DNA of 64,000 nt from Nelumbo lutea (GCA_022828595.1 JAKGHH010000005.1:59143655-59207654); one strand, 5' to 3'. Counted from the first letter of the stretch, positions 41,330-53,444 are shown. The notes: generated by a model not told the origin, from the letters alone. A program made the numbers and translations.

Positions 41330-41535
41330 GGCTTCGAATTGAGGGAAACTCAAGTGCAAATAAGGATCCCATAATATGGGAGAAGGAGAAGCTCTGTTTC
41401 TTATTGTGGTTCATTTGGAAAAATAGATGCCACAAAGTCTTTCAGGACAAACTAGACACCCTGGGAGAGTAGTTGAAGATTTTCCTTCAGAATTATTCTC
41501 CATTTCCCTTCTTATCAAAAGAAAAAAAAAAAAGG
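41330..41535 (+). mobile_element. LINE scrap (zf-RVT C-terminal region)
   Basis: The plus strand reads EKEKLCFLLWFIWKNRCHKV then FQDKLDTLGE and a stop, matching the LWxIWKxRN region between zf-RVT and RNase H of plant LINEs. An A-rich tract (41,518-41,533) follows. It is too short to define ends. Confidence 0.6.
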
Positions 41536-42056
41536 TTGGCTTGAATGTGGTGAACCATCAAATACAAAAGCCTGACTAGATGATGCATCCATTAATGATG
41601 TGATTTGCATTAGCAGATGTGCATCCGTTACCATAAAAAAGAAAAGGAGGATTTGTATCATGTTTCCATTAGTTGTCATTCAATTAAATTACGGAATATG
41701 AATATTACTTCCCACGGCCTACCTAGTTGACTCACTTGAAACGCGTGTTGATTGGGACCGAAAGCAAACACTTTACAAAGCACTAATACCTAAAGAATGT
41801 AACCTTTTAACTATTGCTAATGTGCTTGATTGCAGTGTACAAATAAAACTTTAGTAGTTCCATGTGAACTAGGTTATGGATGCATAACATTAAGAATAAA
41901 ATACTTCTAAAAGAGAATGAATGCTTTTACAGAGAGAATGTTCTAGAACCAGATCCTGCTTGATCAAAGTCACAACCCTTTAGCACCTGAACTTTTAATG
42001 CTTTTTGGGTTTTACTCGGAAAAAATCTCAACTTCCTTGTTGTCTTGTTTCACATA
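41536..42056. other. Spacer, no feature recognised
   Basis: AT-rich sequence without gene or paired repeat. Confidence 0.4.
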
Positions 42057-42174
42057 GGCTCAGTTTGGGAGGAGTACAAATACAAATATGTACAGTACAA
42101 ATACATACAAAATAATATGAAGTACAAAGTTTTGCATTCTACATATTTGTATTTGTACTCCTTCCAAACTAAGC
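42057..42174. mobile_element. MITE family Z, copy 2 (uninterrupted)
   Basis: A 118-bp foldback has ends GGCTCAGTTTGGGAGGAGTA and TACTCCTTCCAAACTAAGCC. The inner parts carry ACAAATACAAATATGTAC and its complement. It is the reference for the interrupted copy at 35,967. Confidence 0.75.
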
Positions 42175-43471
42175 CATGGGTTCAATCAAATGACTCAGCA
42201 AACTATCCATTCTATCAGTCTTCCTCAAAGGGCACATTATCTATTCAATGTTAAAATGTGAACAATGATGAAAGGTTGGCTGTTAGGATCATTTACAGGA
42301 TCCATTGCATACAGTGTTCTCACCATGAGAATCAAAAAGGACCTTGTATGCCAATCCAGTAGTTAGCTGGATTTCCTCTTACAAAATTATGAAGAATCAT
42401 TTGCAGGATAGATCAATTGGGCAGGAAAGAAGCTCACCAGTAAATATTTGTCATGGCCTTTCTATTCTACTTGGTTTCATGTAATCTGTTCTTCCTTGAG
42501 TTGGTGTTTTACTTGTAAAGTGCAATCAAATTAATATCATAAACAAGCGTTGCATTGGCAGGTATGTTGCAGTCACCTATGCAATATATATAATTGGGAA
42601 TATCAGTATTTGTAAATACCCTCATAATAGCAGCTCCACTGTGTATTTTATTCATATTTGGTAAGAGGGGATCTAAAATAACTTAAGTGAAAATATTAGC
42701 AAAGCTGATTAGATGTAAGATTTTTGTGTCCTTAAATAGATGTCCAATTTGATGTCACAAGGTGGATCCATATGAATACTGGTGGAATGTGATTCAAATT
42801 TTCCTATTTTTGCAATTATTTTATTATGTACAATAAGTTGTGGACTTTTGATGATTTTACAATGTATACTAAATTTCAAATTTATATTTTACGGTAAACC
42901 ATGGTTTTATGTAATTTTGTTAAGTCCAAGAGTTGGCTAGGAATTTAGTACAACTGTTTTAGGATTATCGTAATCGAGTTCTACTTTGTTTTGTAGTTTA
43001 GATGAGCTTTGTATACATTGAATCAGACAACAAGTATGTTGTATACTGGTTAGAATAGGCATTTGAAGATTTCTTTCTTAGTTACAAATAAGAAGGCTGT
43101 GCTAAAGCACCTTAGTTCTTGAAAGTTGAAATATAGGAAAGTTGTGTAAAAGCAGGAGCCTAGGTGTTAAATAGATGATTTCCAAGTGATTTAGATTTTG
43201 AAGCATATAAGATGACTAGAGATGTTGTATTGTAAGGAAACCTTTGAATAAATCTGAAAGTTCTTTTCTTTGTGTTATCACATTTTCATTGAAGCTCTTG
43301 AACAATGTACATCATAATCTCAAATGTTTTTGTTGAATTATCTTGCACTTTTATAATTACTGTCAAAGACAGTCCCATCTGCAAACCTTGCAGTGTAGTG
43401 AATCTGTTAAGCAAAACACAGAATAGAATCAATTTGGTTCCCATTTACCATCCATATGCTAAATTAGTTAC
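42175..43471. other. Spacer, no feature recognised
   Basis: AT-rich sequence. I see no coding domain, RNA gene or paired terminal repeats. Confidence 0.4.
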
Positions 43472-44115
43472 TTTTTTATCAGCAAAGAAAATTAGAAGAA
43501 AAGTACAAGCTTCCACCCCTAGGACAACAGGTAGATGACACTGAACCTCAAAGAAGCAGCAAAGAAAAGTGAAGCAGAAAAGGCACCCAATAATCAAATT
43601 AAATTGCCCTAGAAGAGATACACTCCAAGATAAACTACTAACTCCAACCAATTCCTGATGCAGGAATCCCCTTGTCCAAGCCATCCTAAGAGTCTGGAGA
43701 AGAGATTCCCAGCTATACATGATTGCAGCCTAGCATTTGGATAAAACCTCATCCTAATCTGTGCATTCAACCATATTATTACCTAGAATAAATACATGCC
43801 TTTTATTTCTCAAAATACCACTACTACTGCAATACTTCTAGAACCCAACACAAATAATTGGCTGGACAGATTAATATCATACGTTTAGTCCTTACACTTC
43901 TAATTGGCTGGATTTTATCCCACACAACTTGCACCGCTCCCCTAGCAAGACTATCAGCTATTGAGTATGCTGTTTTGGGAAATGAGATGTTCACTCTAGA
44001 ACCCAAGGCCGTTACTTTTCTGATGTGATAATATGTAATCCTAGACCTGATAGAACTGGAATGCATCTGATCAAAGATGACCTGAGATTTGCCCTCTATG
44101 TTGTTGGATTTCAAA
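43472..44115 (-). mobile_element. 5'-truncated LINE, minus strand (RNase H and 3' UTR)
   Basis: A minus-strand frame at 43,824-44,114 encodes an RNase H C-terminal half ending AYSIADSLARGA, as in plant LINEs. The 3' UTR continues to TTTGCTGATAAAAAA at 43,472-43,486. The coding part is fairly open, but the N-terminal half, including the first catalytic Asp, is absent. I could not pair target duplications. Confidence 0.68.
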
Positions 44116-45778
44116 GGATAACATTGGATTTAGACAGTTAGACCTTGAAGTTGGGTGAAATTCTTCTCTTTATCATAGTAATTGGACCTGAGAATAACCA
44201 CAACAATATCTTCCCCGTGAACTCTGAAAAACTTCTAGTTCTGAATTGAACAAGCTATATCTTTATGTGAAAAACTCTTGAGAATTAAAGGCACCAGCAA
44301 GGAGTTTTGAAAAAGATGGCAGTAGAATTTACTGTTGGCTCAACAAACAAGATACTATAGTTAAAAGCACTAGGATAAAAAAAGATACTGTCGAGAAGGT
44401 TCAATAAGGAAATAAATAAAATAATCAGTGAGGTTCTCAAGGAAGTACAACCTATATTATATAATAATCTCCTGTAATAATGTTGTGATAAGCCACTTCA
44501 TGCAAGAAAAAGGCTTCAAATGGATAGTCATCCTAGGATTCTAGTCAACTTTCATCCAGGTATCTGGTTGAATCACATTGTAGATAGAGTTCTCTAATTG
44601 ACTTGTAAATGGCTTCATGGTATTCAGAAGTTTTGATTAAGGAAATGCTTCTTGGAGTCTGGCGACTCTGACCCAAGATTCAAAAATTGAAGCAGGGATT
44701 AAAATTGCAGGAAACTCTAAGTGGTAGTGTGTTGACAGTGTTGTGGTTGTCTGCAACTCTGACAGGCCTATAGGCGATATTGTTGTCCAATAACTCAGCA
44801 ATTTAGCTCCCATGACAAGTTGATGTATGCATTTATAAGTCTGTGGTGGATTAGAACTAAACTGACAAAACACTTATAATGGACATCCAAGGTTGGAAGT
44901 TTTGATAAAATATGCCCGGTATGGGGTATATAATATCTTATCTTTTCAATACCAATACACCTATTTAAAGGTGTTTTTTTAAGAAATTATTGTTTTAATC
45001 ATTAAAAGTTAAAGCATATAATAATATGCCCAAGCATATAATAATATGCCCAATCATCAAATTTTGAAAAAGAAATAAAATTGAAAATATTGGGATTATC
45101 AAAATTTTGAACTCCAATCCATAATCTTAAATACTAATGATATCAAACACAGTACAATGGTCGTTCAAGTAAAACAGACAAAGAACATGAGGTTCCCACC
45201 ATCTGAAACTTAATAACCTCACAACATCCTAATATGGTAAAGATTCAAACTCCTACAAAATAAGCTTAACTGCCTGGCCATAGGTGCAAATTGCAAACAC
45301 ATTAACTATTAATTAGGAGCAACAACCCCAAACCCCTGAACCCAGAGAATATGTTCACTTACACACACTCTAAGCCTTGGACTCCAAAATCAAGTAACAT
45401 CTCTGTTTAGATCTCTATAAGATAAGAGAAAATGCTGAATTAAATTTTGTATATCAATTTATATCCAAGAACCAGTTTTGTCACCGAGATATTGCGTAAA
45501 GAATGGTTCAAGCTTAAGAAATAATGAATGAGAACCTCCAAACACCAAATACCTAACAAGCAAAAAACAAAAGCATTTGGCTTTTTCATGCATTAGAAAA
45601 AGCCAAAGAAAAGTTGACAGGTACAACAAACCTCAAAACAATCAATTTGGAGCAACTGAACTAGCACCGAAACACAACACAAGCGGCATCTCAAGTTCCC
45701 ATAACAAAGTATTGAATAAATAAAGAGAAAAAAATGCAACGAAGAGAGCAGAATCACCTATGTTAGTTCCTAACTCAC
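44116..45778. other. Spacer; expected downstream exons of FKBP not found
   Basis: AT-rich. A 20-bp unit (AAGCATATAATAATATGCCC) is tandemly duplicated at about 45,012-45,052. I searched the minus strand for an FKBP catalytic core (HYTARF, FDSSY) and did not find it. Confidence 0.45.
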
Positions 45779-46174
45779 ATTGAGAAGCTCTCCGAGAGGA
45801 GCCACGGGTCCAGTTCCTACAGCAACGCCGCAGAAACCAAGTCCAGACGGTGCGAAGCTGAGCTCACAGCACGGTTCAGAAACAGTGTAGTAGTATTCAA
45901 TCCTGGTTGCATTAGCATCCAATGGCACAGAAAACACCATTGAGGCTGCTAGAAGGCCAAGACCCGCATCCAAAATCCGCCTTTTAATTGCAGATTCTGA
46001 CTCCAGAGAGACCTTTGGTTCTCCACTCGAGAATCGAGATGAAGAAGGAGATATTGTTCTAAAGGCGAAAGTGGGTTGGATTTGAAGGCTTGCAGAAGGC
46101 CAGGCCTAGGGACTGCCGTTGCGATGGTTAGCGTTGAAACCGCCAACTGTCTTTTGAATATGGAATGTTTCCAT
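45779..46174 (-). pseudogene. Orphan first exon of a thylakoid-lumen FKBP-type isomerase (FKBP16-2-like) with early stop
   Basis: The minus strand from ATG (46,174) reads METFHIQKTVGGFNANHRNG then SP and TAG at 46,108. The same frame continues without further stops for the rest of 132 codons. It includes a plastid-type Ser-rich leader, KRR before a hydrophobic segment ending DANA (lumenal cleavage), and ATRIEYY...SGLGFC..AVGTGPVAPLGELLN. It ends at AAT|GTGAGT, a good donor. This matches the N-terminal exon of lumenal FKBPs, most like the NDH-associated FKBP16-2/PnsL4 type from memory. The catalytic exons are absent nearby, so it is a truncated pseudogene or a gene broken by rearrangement. Confidence 0.75.
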
Positions 46175-46935
46175 TCGGTATCTGGATTCTGGAGTTCGTG
46201 TGCTATTTATCACACGCCCTATCCTAACTCCAGTCCCTTATCCACAGTTTCGCTTTCACCTCACCAGTCACCACATGGTTAAGCGTCAAGCAATGATTGC
46301 ATGTTATCAGCTGACACTGAGCTTTGAGAAATCAGTAACGACTAATGAGAACTGAGTAACACGTGATTTTGAATCAGTAATGACTAATGGCAGCGTCGTA
46401 GATCGGAACCGTTCATTTTAAAGCCTATCCAATAAAACATACGATTTCAAAGATCTGTGCATTTCACCGTTTATTTATCGGATTGGAAGTGGGTTGAATC
46501 AAATCCGGATCCACGAGAACTCTGCTAACGTTTATCGCGGGCAGAGTGCTCGTGGGCAGTCGGTTGAATCACCCATTGCGTCAATTAAAAAGGTTGTGTT
46601 AATTGGTTATGAATAAAGAGAAAATCTATGATATGGAAAAAGTATCTTTTCTATATCGTAACGGATGAGATGGACCAATCAACATTCGCCTTCTCTGTTT
46701 TGATGAATACGGGGGTTATTATACGTAATCGGCTTTAAAAACAACCATTTAAGTTGTATTTTAAAATACAACCATTTAAATTGTATTTTAAAAAAGAAAG
46801 ACGTTAACGTCTTCAATGTTAAACGTCACCTGGAAGCCGCTCTAGCAGATGAGGGTGCACGATGACCGGAATAGCTCACTTCTGAAGGTGAAGAACGGCT
46901 GCCTTGGATGGCTAGTACAGGGGGCCTCTGATAAA
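46175..46935. other. Region upstream of FKBP exon and spacer
   Basis: On the minus strand GTGATAAATAGCAC near 46,207 could be the old TATA region. A 27-bp unit (AACCATTTAAGTTGTATTTT plus AAAATAC) is duplicated at about 46,741-46,791. No other gene is seen. Confidence 0.4.
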
Positions 46936-46937
46936 TA

Positions 46938-47480
46938 AAGACGGTCAGGAGCAAGAGAAGTCGTCTACCGGATGGCGAATGAAGGAGCACGAAGAAGACA
47001 GTCGGGAGCAACAGAGAAGTCGTCCTTTTCGAACAGAATTTATTTTTCCTTTTTTTGAGCACGGGGAAGAAGATGGCAGGGAGCAATCTACTGGATGGCT
47101 AATGGAGGAGCACAGGGAAGAAGACTATCGTCGTTTTCAAACGGAGGAATAGAGGTGTCGATTTTCGAACAGAGTTCTTCTCCTGTTGTTGCGTTCAGGG
47201 GTATAGCGGTAATAATTTTATGACGGTGGAGAACAATCTACTGGACGATGAATGGAGGAGCATGGGGAAGAAGACAGTCGTTTTCGAACGGAAGAACTGA
47301 GAAGTCATCGATTTTTGAACAGAGATCTTTTTTTGAGCATGAGGATGAGGAAAAAGACGGTGGGGAATAATCTACCGGACGACAAATGGAGGAGCACGGG
47401 GAAGAAGACAGTCGTTGTTTTCGAACAGAAGAACTGAGAAGTCGTCGATTTTCGAACAGAGTTCTTCTCCTGTTTCGATT
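46938..47480. repeat. Tandem repeat of about 135 bp, four diverged units
   Basis: Units begin near 46,940, 47,072, 47,222 and 47,356. Each carries GAxGGxxxGGAGCA/GAACAATCTAC, then AATGGAGGAGCACGGGGAAG, AAGACAGTCGTTTTCGAAC and GAGAAGTCGTCGATTTTCG. Spacing is about 132, 150 and 134 bases. Open frames inside are by-products of the repeat. Confidence 0.75.
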
Positions 47481-47691
47481 TTTTTTGAACTACCAAAAAG
47501 AGCCTTCATTTCATTATTATTTCATAGGTGGTGAGAAAAACTAGAAGGCAGAAGCTCTCGCTCATTTGTTTTCTTTCTACAAAAAGGATCACAATTGATG
47601 TTTACTCACTCTAGCCAGACTCTAGAACGTACTAAGTAGCAACAGCAATAGTAGTAGGTCTATCTCCTACATCCTACAAATTACAGTTTAT

Positions 47692-49577
47692 CTAAAAAAA
47701 AGCCAGCTCCTTCGGCTCCTTGTCCATCTGTTTCCTCACGTTGTGTTCTTTCCTAGCGGTGAAGTTCCTCTTGTTATCCTGGGTGTTTATCCTGAATACA
47801 ATTATCTGCAGATTCTCTTTCTCGGAAGCAACGACAGTGAACACATGCCCTAGTGGAATTATGAAACCTGTATTTGAAGACACACGAGAACTGCCCTTCT
47901 CATACTATACCCCATCACCTTCTCCTTCTCTTCCTCTCTGGTTCTGACTGGAGATGTGTGGGCACGCCATCTCCCACCATCCACTCCCTTTCACTACAAA
48001 AGCTATCCTGGTCGACCTCTTGTTGTACAAGGGAGCTAGCATTGCTCCGGCTCCTTGGCTGATGTTGCTAAATATGACGGAGACGTTGAGGTCCTTGAGA
48101 TGCTGGTAGTCGTTGGGTTGGGCCTCGTAGAATAGGGCTGCAACTTGGGTTGGGTTGGCCCGAACCCAACTCGGAAAAGTCAGGTTGGATTGGGCCGGGT
48201 TGATGATCAGGTTAGGGTTAGGGTTAGGATTGAAATTCTTGAGCCCGATCTTAGTTCGGATTGGGTTAGGGTTAATCCCTCGGGCAACCTGACCCAACCC
48301 CCTATAATACTAGACCACTAGTCTACTAGTAGCCCCCTACATATTATCATGCCTTTCTTTAAGTTATTCACATGTACTTGACTTCTTGTCTTTTCCTTGT
48401 CTTGTAATTTTTATGTGTGACCCATCAAATAAATTCAAATTATTTGCTTGATCCTATGAATTGTTATTAATGATTTTATTTCCATAATTTTATGTTTCAT
48501 TATTTTGATTTCATGAATTTATATTTTTTAGAAAAATTCTATCATAACTCATGATAAATAAATACTTATTTTTCTACTAGATTTTAAGGGATTGGAAGGT
48601 TGGGTTGGGCCCAACCCGAGCCCAACCCAACCCAAAGTTGACATCGGATTGGGTTAAGGTTGAAGGAATTAGTTAGGGTTAGGGTTAGGGTTGAGTAGGT
48701 CAGGTTGGATTAGGGTTAGGGTTGGGAGTTTAGAACATCAGGTTGGGCTAGGGTTGGCCTCAACTCGACCTAACCTGGCCCAACTTGCAGCCCTATCGTA
48801 GAGTTGTCCATAGATGTTAGAATAGATGGGGCTTCTTCAACAGGTTGAACGGGCCCCTCGTCTCACTTTTGTGTATGCTCCACCATCGCCCGCCCTTTGA
48901 TGATGAAGAAGCCTGCTCGCTCATGGCCTTAATCTGCTCCTTTGACGCCTCCCTCATCACTCCCTTCCTTTTCTCTCCCAACATCCTCTTTAGTTTGTCT
49001 TTTGGAGTATTTAGAGCGGCTTGCAGGATTTCATTGCTAAATGCAGTGTAGAATGATTCCCCATCTTCGCTGCTGGCGCTGAAGAATTTTGAGACGTGGC
49101 CAGGAGTTGAGATGGTCCTGAAGAGTGACTATTTGGAGGTTTTCGTTGTCGTCTCTGTTCACCTAGTAGACCATCGGTCCAGCAGGAATCCTAGCTACAT
49201 CTCCACACTCAAGATTGTAGATTCCCTGTTATCATTGTGCACCAAGTTGATTGTTGCCTTCCCGTTAACAATGATGACAACAACATCTGCATCCCAGTGG
49301 TGGGGGATCAGGAAAGTGTTAGGTTTGGCTTCCAGGATAGCCAAGCGGTAGTTATCTAGACCACTCAGAATCTTAAATCGAGAGCTGAATCTCTTCTCGT
49401 CCAAGAACTAGGGGTTACTCTTATGTTGCTCCTGTTGCTGCTCCTCCTCTCGGCTGCCTTCTCTTTGCTTGTTATCTCTTTGCGGTTTCAGTGGGTAAGC
49501 TAGTGACAAAGCTACCAACAAAAGGAAGAGAGAGAGAGGAGGAAGAAACACAAAGGAAGCTTGGCATTGATCGTCAT
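47692..49577 (-). pseudogene. Vicilin-like 7S seed storage globulin, intronless and broken
   Basis: The minus strand starts MTINAKLPLCFFLLSLSSFV, a secretory signal. It then shifts frame into a short Glu/Gln-rich linker and the N-terminal cupin (NYRLAILEAKPNTFLIPHHW, ARIPAG). The middle reads FSNEILQAALNTPKDKLKRM and SKEQIKAMSEQA. The C-terminal cupin has VSVIFSNISQGAGA, then RSTRIAFVVKGSGWWEMACP and FIIPLGHVFTVVASEKENLQ. Stops and frameshifts occur in the linker, near 49,190, near 48,840 and near 47,905. A 663-bp MITE splits the exon at 48,133-48,795. Without it the sequence is about 1.2 kb and collinear with a protein of about 400 residues, with no introns, which suggests a retrocopy. Vicilins are vacuolar nitrogen reserves. 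Confidence 0.88.
48133..48795. mobile_element. hAT-type MITE inserted in the vicilin exon
   Basis: Inverted ends are TAGGGCTGCAACTTGGG and CCCAACTTGCAGCCCTA, a perfect 17-bp pair. TCGTAGAA (48,125-48,132) and TCGTAGAG (48,796-48,803) are an 8-bp duplication with one mismatch. Removing element and duplication restores the vicilin frame as SNIYGQLYEAQPNDY. Short GGGTTAGGGTTAGGG runs near 48,210 and 48,670-48,725 lie inside it. Confidence 0.88.
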
Positions 49578-50139
49578 GACTGAAAGAGAGAAAGCTTTGG
49601 TGGATGGATTCTTTGCATTGAGGGGTATAACTATTTCACTGACGGGGAGGAATCGGAAAAAAGAATTCATATATTTTTTGAATATTTTAAATTTTAATTA
49701 TAATATAAAATAATTAATTACCAGTTAATATAGTAAATTCTGTAATTGCTGCAAACATGGCATTACAACGGATTTTCTATACAATATTGTTTTTCATATC
49801 ATATCATAGTGGGACCCCATTACCTAGCCATTTCCTCATTGTCCCTTCATTAAAATTCAAGTAAATCATTCACCTAATTATCAAATCCACCCAACATGCC
49901 CATTTACTTGGCGGGCTGGAAATGGGTTAATCACCCATTTGGTCAATTTAAATGGGTTGGGTCGGGTTGAGTTATGAATAATTATTGTGTTAACCACTAA
50001 CGGTGCAAGTGCAAATTCCTTATCCATTTTTTTTTAATTTTTTCATTTGATTGAAATAATTTATAATTAATGTATTAATTTTCTATTATTTATTAATTAA
50101 AATTAGTTTTCATTTGAATCAACATAGTTCACCCAAATT
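49578..50139. other. Spacer between vicilin relic and hAT element
   Basis: AT-rich with no coding domain. It includes the region upstream of the vicilin start, where no clear TATA box can be chosen. Confidence 0.4.
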
Positions 50140-53100
50140 TAGAGGTGTAAATCGGGTCAGCCCAACATGGCCTGTGTGCGACCTGTGCAAAGTGTAGGCT
50201 AGACCGGCCTAGGTGGGTTATGGGCCGTATAGTGGGCCTGGCCCATGTCAGGTTGGGCTACGCTTTGGGCCGAACCAGGCCAAATTGTTTTTTTTTTGAC
50301 ATTTTGCTTTTTATTTTTTGCTAAAATACTTTACTTAATTCAATAATTCCTTTGAGCTTTGGGAACAAATTAGAAAAATAAAAAATCTAACAAAGAAATT
50401 AAAAAAATACTTAAATACTTAACAAAATACAAAATGGACAACAAATTGAAAAAAAATAGGAATTTTATTTCTTGAATTTGAACAATACAATGGTCAATGC
50501 ACAATGGATGAATGAAATATAGAAAAGGGAACAAAATATAAAAAATATAATACAATTATAAATTGAAAACAAAAAATTACATTGTTGAAAATAAGAACTA
50601 ATATAAATAAAATTGAAAAAAATTACAATAATTTTAAAAATTGAAAAATTGCAATAATTAAAATAATGAAATATTGAGTATATAAAAAAATAAAAAATAT
50701 TGACTTCATCATTTTTCTTCAAGTTCCACCTCTACCTGCATATTCATATAATCATCTCCTTGATTGTCATCATCTACTTTAGGTGAAACATTAGGTGTAA
50801 TGTCATGCCTTCCTTTATCTTGTAATTTGTCTTTAGCATCCAATCAATATTTAAGGTAGATGCACATCTCTAGACTTTCATCATTCATATAGTTTCTCTT
50901 ATTGTTCAGTACCCTAATACCTGCACTAAAACAAGACACCAATGGAACTATAGACATCACACGGATTAGTATATCACGTACTATGGTGGCAAGGACTAGA
51001 TAGTTTTTTTCATGTCCTTTCCACTAAGTTAAAATATCAAAATTATCCCATCCATCGTTGTAGGAGGAATCAATTAAAGTAGAAACACTTGCTTGTAAAT
51101 AAAAATTAAGTTTAGTAAATGAACTTGTTGATGAATTGGTAATAGGTTTCTGCCTCTTATGTAGTAGAGACTGAATTTTGTCTCTATTATTAGAAATGGA
51201 ACTAGTTGTTTTAGAAGTGGAACTTGCAACTGTACAAGATTTGTTATGTCCATCCACTTAGAGATTCATGTAAACTATAGATTCAAATAATAAATTATTT
51301 TTTATTTTATTTCCAACTTTAATATTCATATTTTCACAATATGATTCAACTGAAATTCCTAAACCATCTTTCTTAATCTTAGGATTTAATATTACAATAA
51401 GCAATAAAGGGGAGAAATTTTCTTCAAATACTTTTTAAATTTATTTTTCATTATTTCAATAATACTTTGAAATTGTGGATTTTTCTTATATTTTGCAAAA
51501 CGTTCAATAATTATAAATTATTGATTAACTAAAATACAACTAGTTAAGTAATAAACACATAAAAGTTCATTAGTTACATCATAAAAAATTTGCAAAAAAT
51601 CTTTTATACAAATTGTCATTTCCCAATCATTCTCAAGTATAGGATTGTGTGGCATTTTTGCATTATAAAAATCACTAAGAATTTGTTTGTAAGCAATACA
51701 AATTTCTAACATAGAATAGGTAGGATTCTATATATGTTGAACATCTAATATAAAATGTTTTTATTTTAAACCATAATTTTGACATAAATATTTAAATTCT
51801 TCTTTTCTTGCTCCAGAACTTTTAATATATATTATACAATTTCTAATTTTAGAAATATGATGAGAAATAATATTTAAACATCTTGAATAAATAAATTTAA
51901 AATGTGACATGCGCATCTAATATGAAATAATTCACCATCTAAAAATTGTTTTAATTGAGATTTTAAAATATATTGCTAAATCATTATTACTAGCATTATC
52001 AAAACTAATAAAAAATGTTTATTTTCAATTCCATAAATATGTAAAGTATTTAAAATATTTATAGCAATAATTGGGCCAGTATGTGGCCATTCAAGCCTAG
52101 TAAAATTAAAATTTTTTTTTTTATGTAAAAGCCATTTTTCATCAATAAAATGACTGGTAACAGAAATATAACTTGTGTTAAATCTAGATGTCCAAATATC
52201 AGAAGTAATTGCAATTTTAGAATTAAGATTTGATAACATAGAAATTAAATTTTGTTTATATGAATAAAAAATTTTTAAAGCATTTGTTCTAATAGTATTT
52301 CTATAAACTTTTTTTAAATTATAGATTTACAGATCTACATAAAAAATTTTCAAGTTTTGTATTTTTCAACTAATAAAAATGGATGTTTAATATGCACAAT
52401 ATATTTTGCTAATTCTTCCCTCATTTTTTCTTGGGAATATTTAAAAGTACAAAAAATCTAACTTCCTATTTGTGCTTGTGATGTTTCTTTCCCTTCTTCT
52501 TTCATCCAATGGCATTTCAAATGTATGTCTAAGTGGCTAGTACCGCCACTACTACAATAGTTACAGTCACTAATACATTTTTGACAAACGGCTCTCTTTC
52601 CCTTCCCCTCAACCTCCTCTATTTTAAATATTGTCCAAACTGGGCTAATAAACCTAGTGTTCTTTTTATTTCCCCTACATCTAGTAGCAGTACTAGGGGC
52701 ATAGGAACGTCGAAAATATCAGTATCATCCATATTGGTACTAACACTATCATATTGCGACTGAACATCGACATCCATCGACATTGACTACGTTGGGGAAT
52801 TGGTGTCAAGAGCAGAAGGAGCTGGCCATTTTTTTTCAATTATAAAAAATAAAAATTAATTGAATTGCACTTACCCAGATTGCTAGTTCAGAATTTCAAT
52901 TTGATATCAATGGTTGAAGCCTCCAAGTCTCCAAAATTGCTAACTTGAGATACCCGAGCAAACCTTCTTCTTGTTGAAACTTGAATCAAGTTGAGAATTA
53001 GAGAGTAAAGAGAGTATGAGTATATGTGAGAGTATGATGTATGGGAAGAGGTTGAGATTTGAGAGAGTATAAGCGACTAAGAAAGTATGAGAATGGTGGA

Positions 53101-53444
53101 GGATAAGACTATTTATAGGAATTGAAAATAATTTAATTCTCCAAAATACCCTAAAAACTAGTTGTCTTTTAGTTGCTAGGAGGGGTATTTTGGTCATTAT
53201 AAAGTTATTTATCACTTTACCTAAATACCCCCCCTAAACCAACTGTTATATAGTTGTTGGGGGGTATTTCTATAAAACACCACAAAAAAGTTGAAACTAG
53301 TCGGGGGGCGGGGGTCTCCAATGGCTAGTTCTTTGGATAGGTTGAGAATGGCCCGATGTGGGTTAGGCCGTGCTAGCCTACGAGCCACGGGTGGCACGAC
53401 ACGACAGTGTGGGCCATGTTGGCCTAACCCGATTTACATCTCTA
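50140..53444 (-). mobile_element. hAT transposon, full-length (3,305 bp)
   Basis: Terminal inverted repeats are TAGAGGTGTAAATCGGGTCA (left) and the complement of TAGAGATGTAAATCGGGTTA (right), continuing with good similarity for about 33 bases (CAACATGGCC). The target duplication CCCAAATT at 50,132-50,139 and 53,445-53,452 is a perfect 8-bp match. It contains an Ac/hAT-type transposase gene on the minus strand. Both ends look complete. Confidence 0.92.
50709..52783 (-). pseudogene. hAT transposase (BED finger, RNase H-like core, hAT dimerisation), decayed
   Basis: The minus strand starts MSMDVDVQSQYDSVSTNMDD. A BED finger follows: SPVWTIFKIEE, CQKCISDCNYCSSGGTSHLD and IHLKCHWM (about 52,500-52,650). 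The catalytic core includes KIAITSDIWTSRFNTSYISV, SHFIDEKWLLHKK and HTGPIIA (51,976-52,239), then the DFLQIFYDVTNELL block (about 51,550-51,620). The C-terminal dimerisation region reads NYLVLATIVRDILIRVMS then SCFSAGIRVLNNKRNYM, ending LEEK and TGA at 50,709. Frameshifts and stops separate these blocks. It belongs to the plant RICESLEEPER/Ac-like group. Confidence 0.88.

Noticed and set aside
46826..47496. Frames in the tandem repeat of about 135 bp as proteins
   Set aside because: They follow the repeat units on both strands and have no conserved features.
48205..48725. Interstitial telomere
   Set aside because: Runs are short, hexameric rather than the usual plant heptamer, and lie inside a well-bounded MITE.
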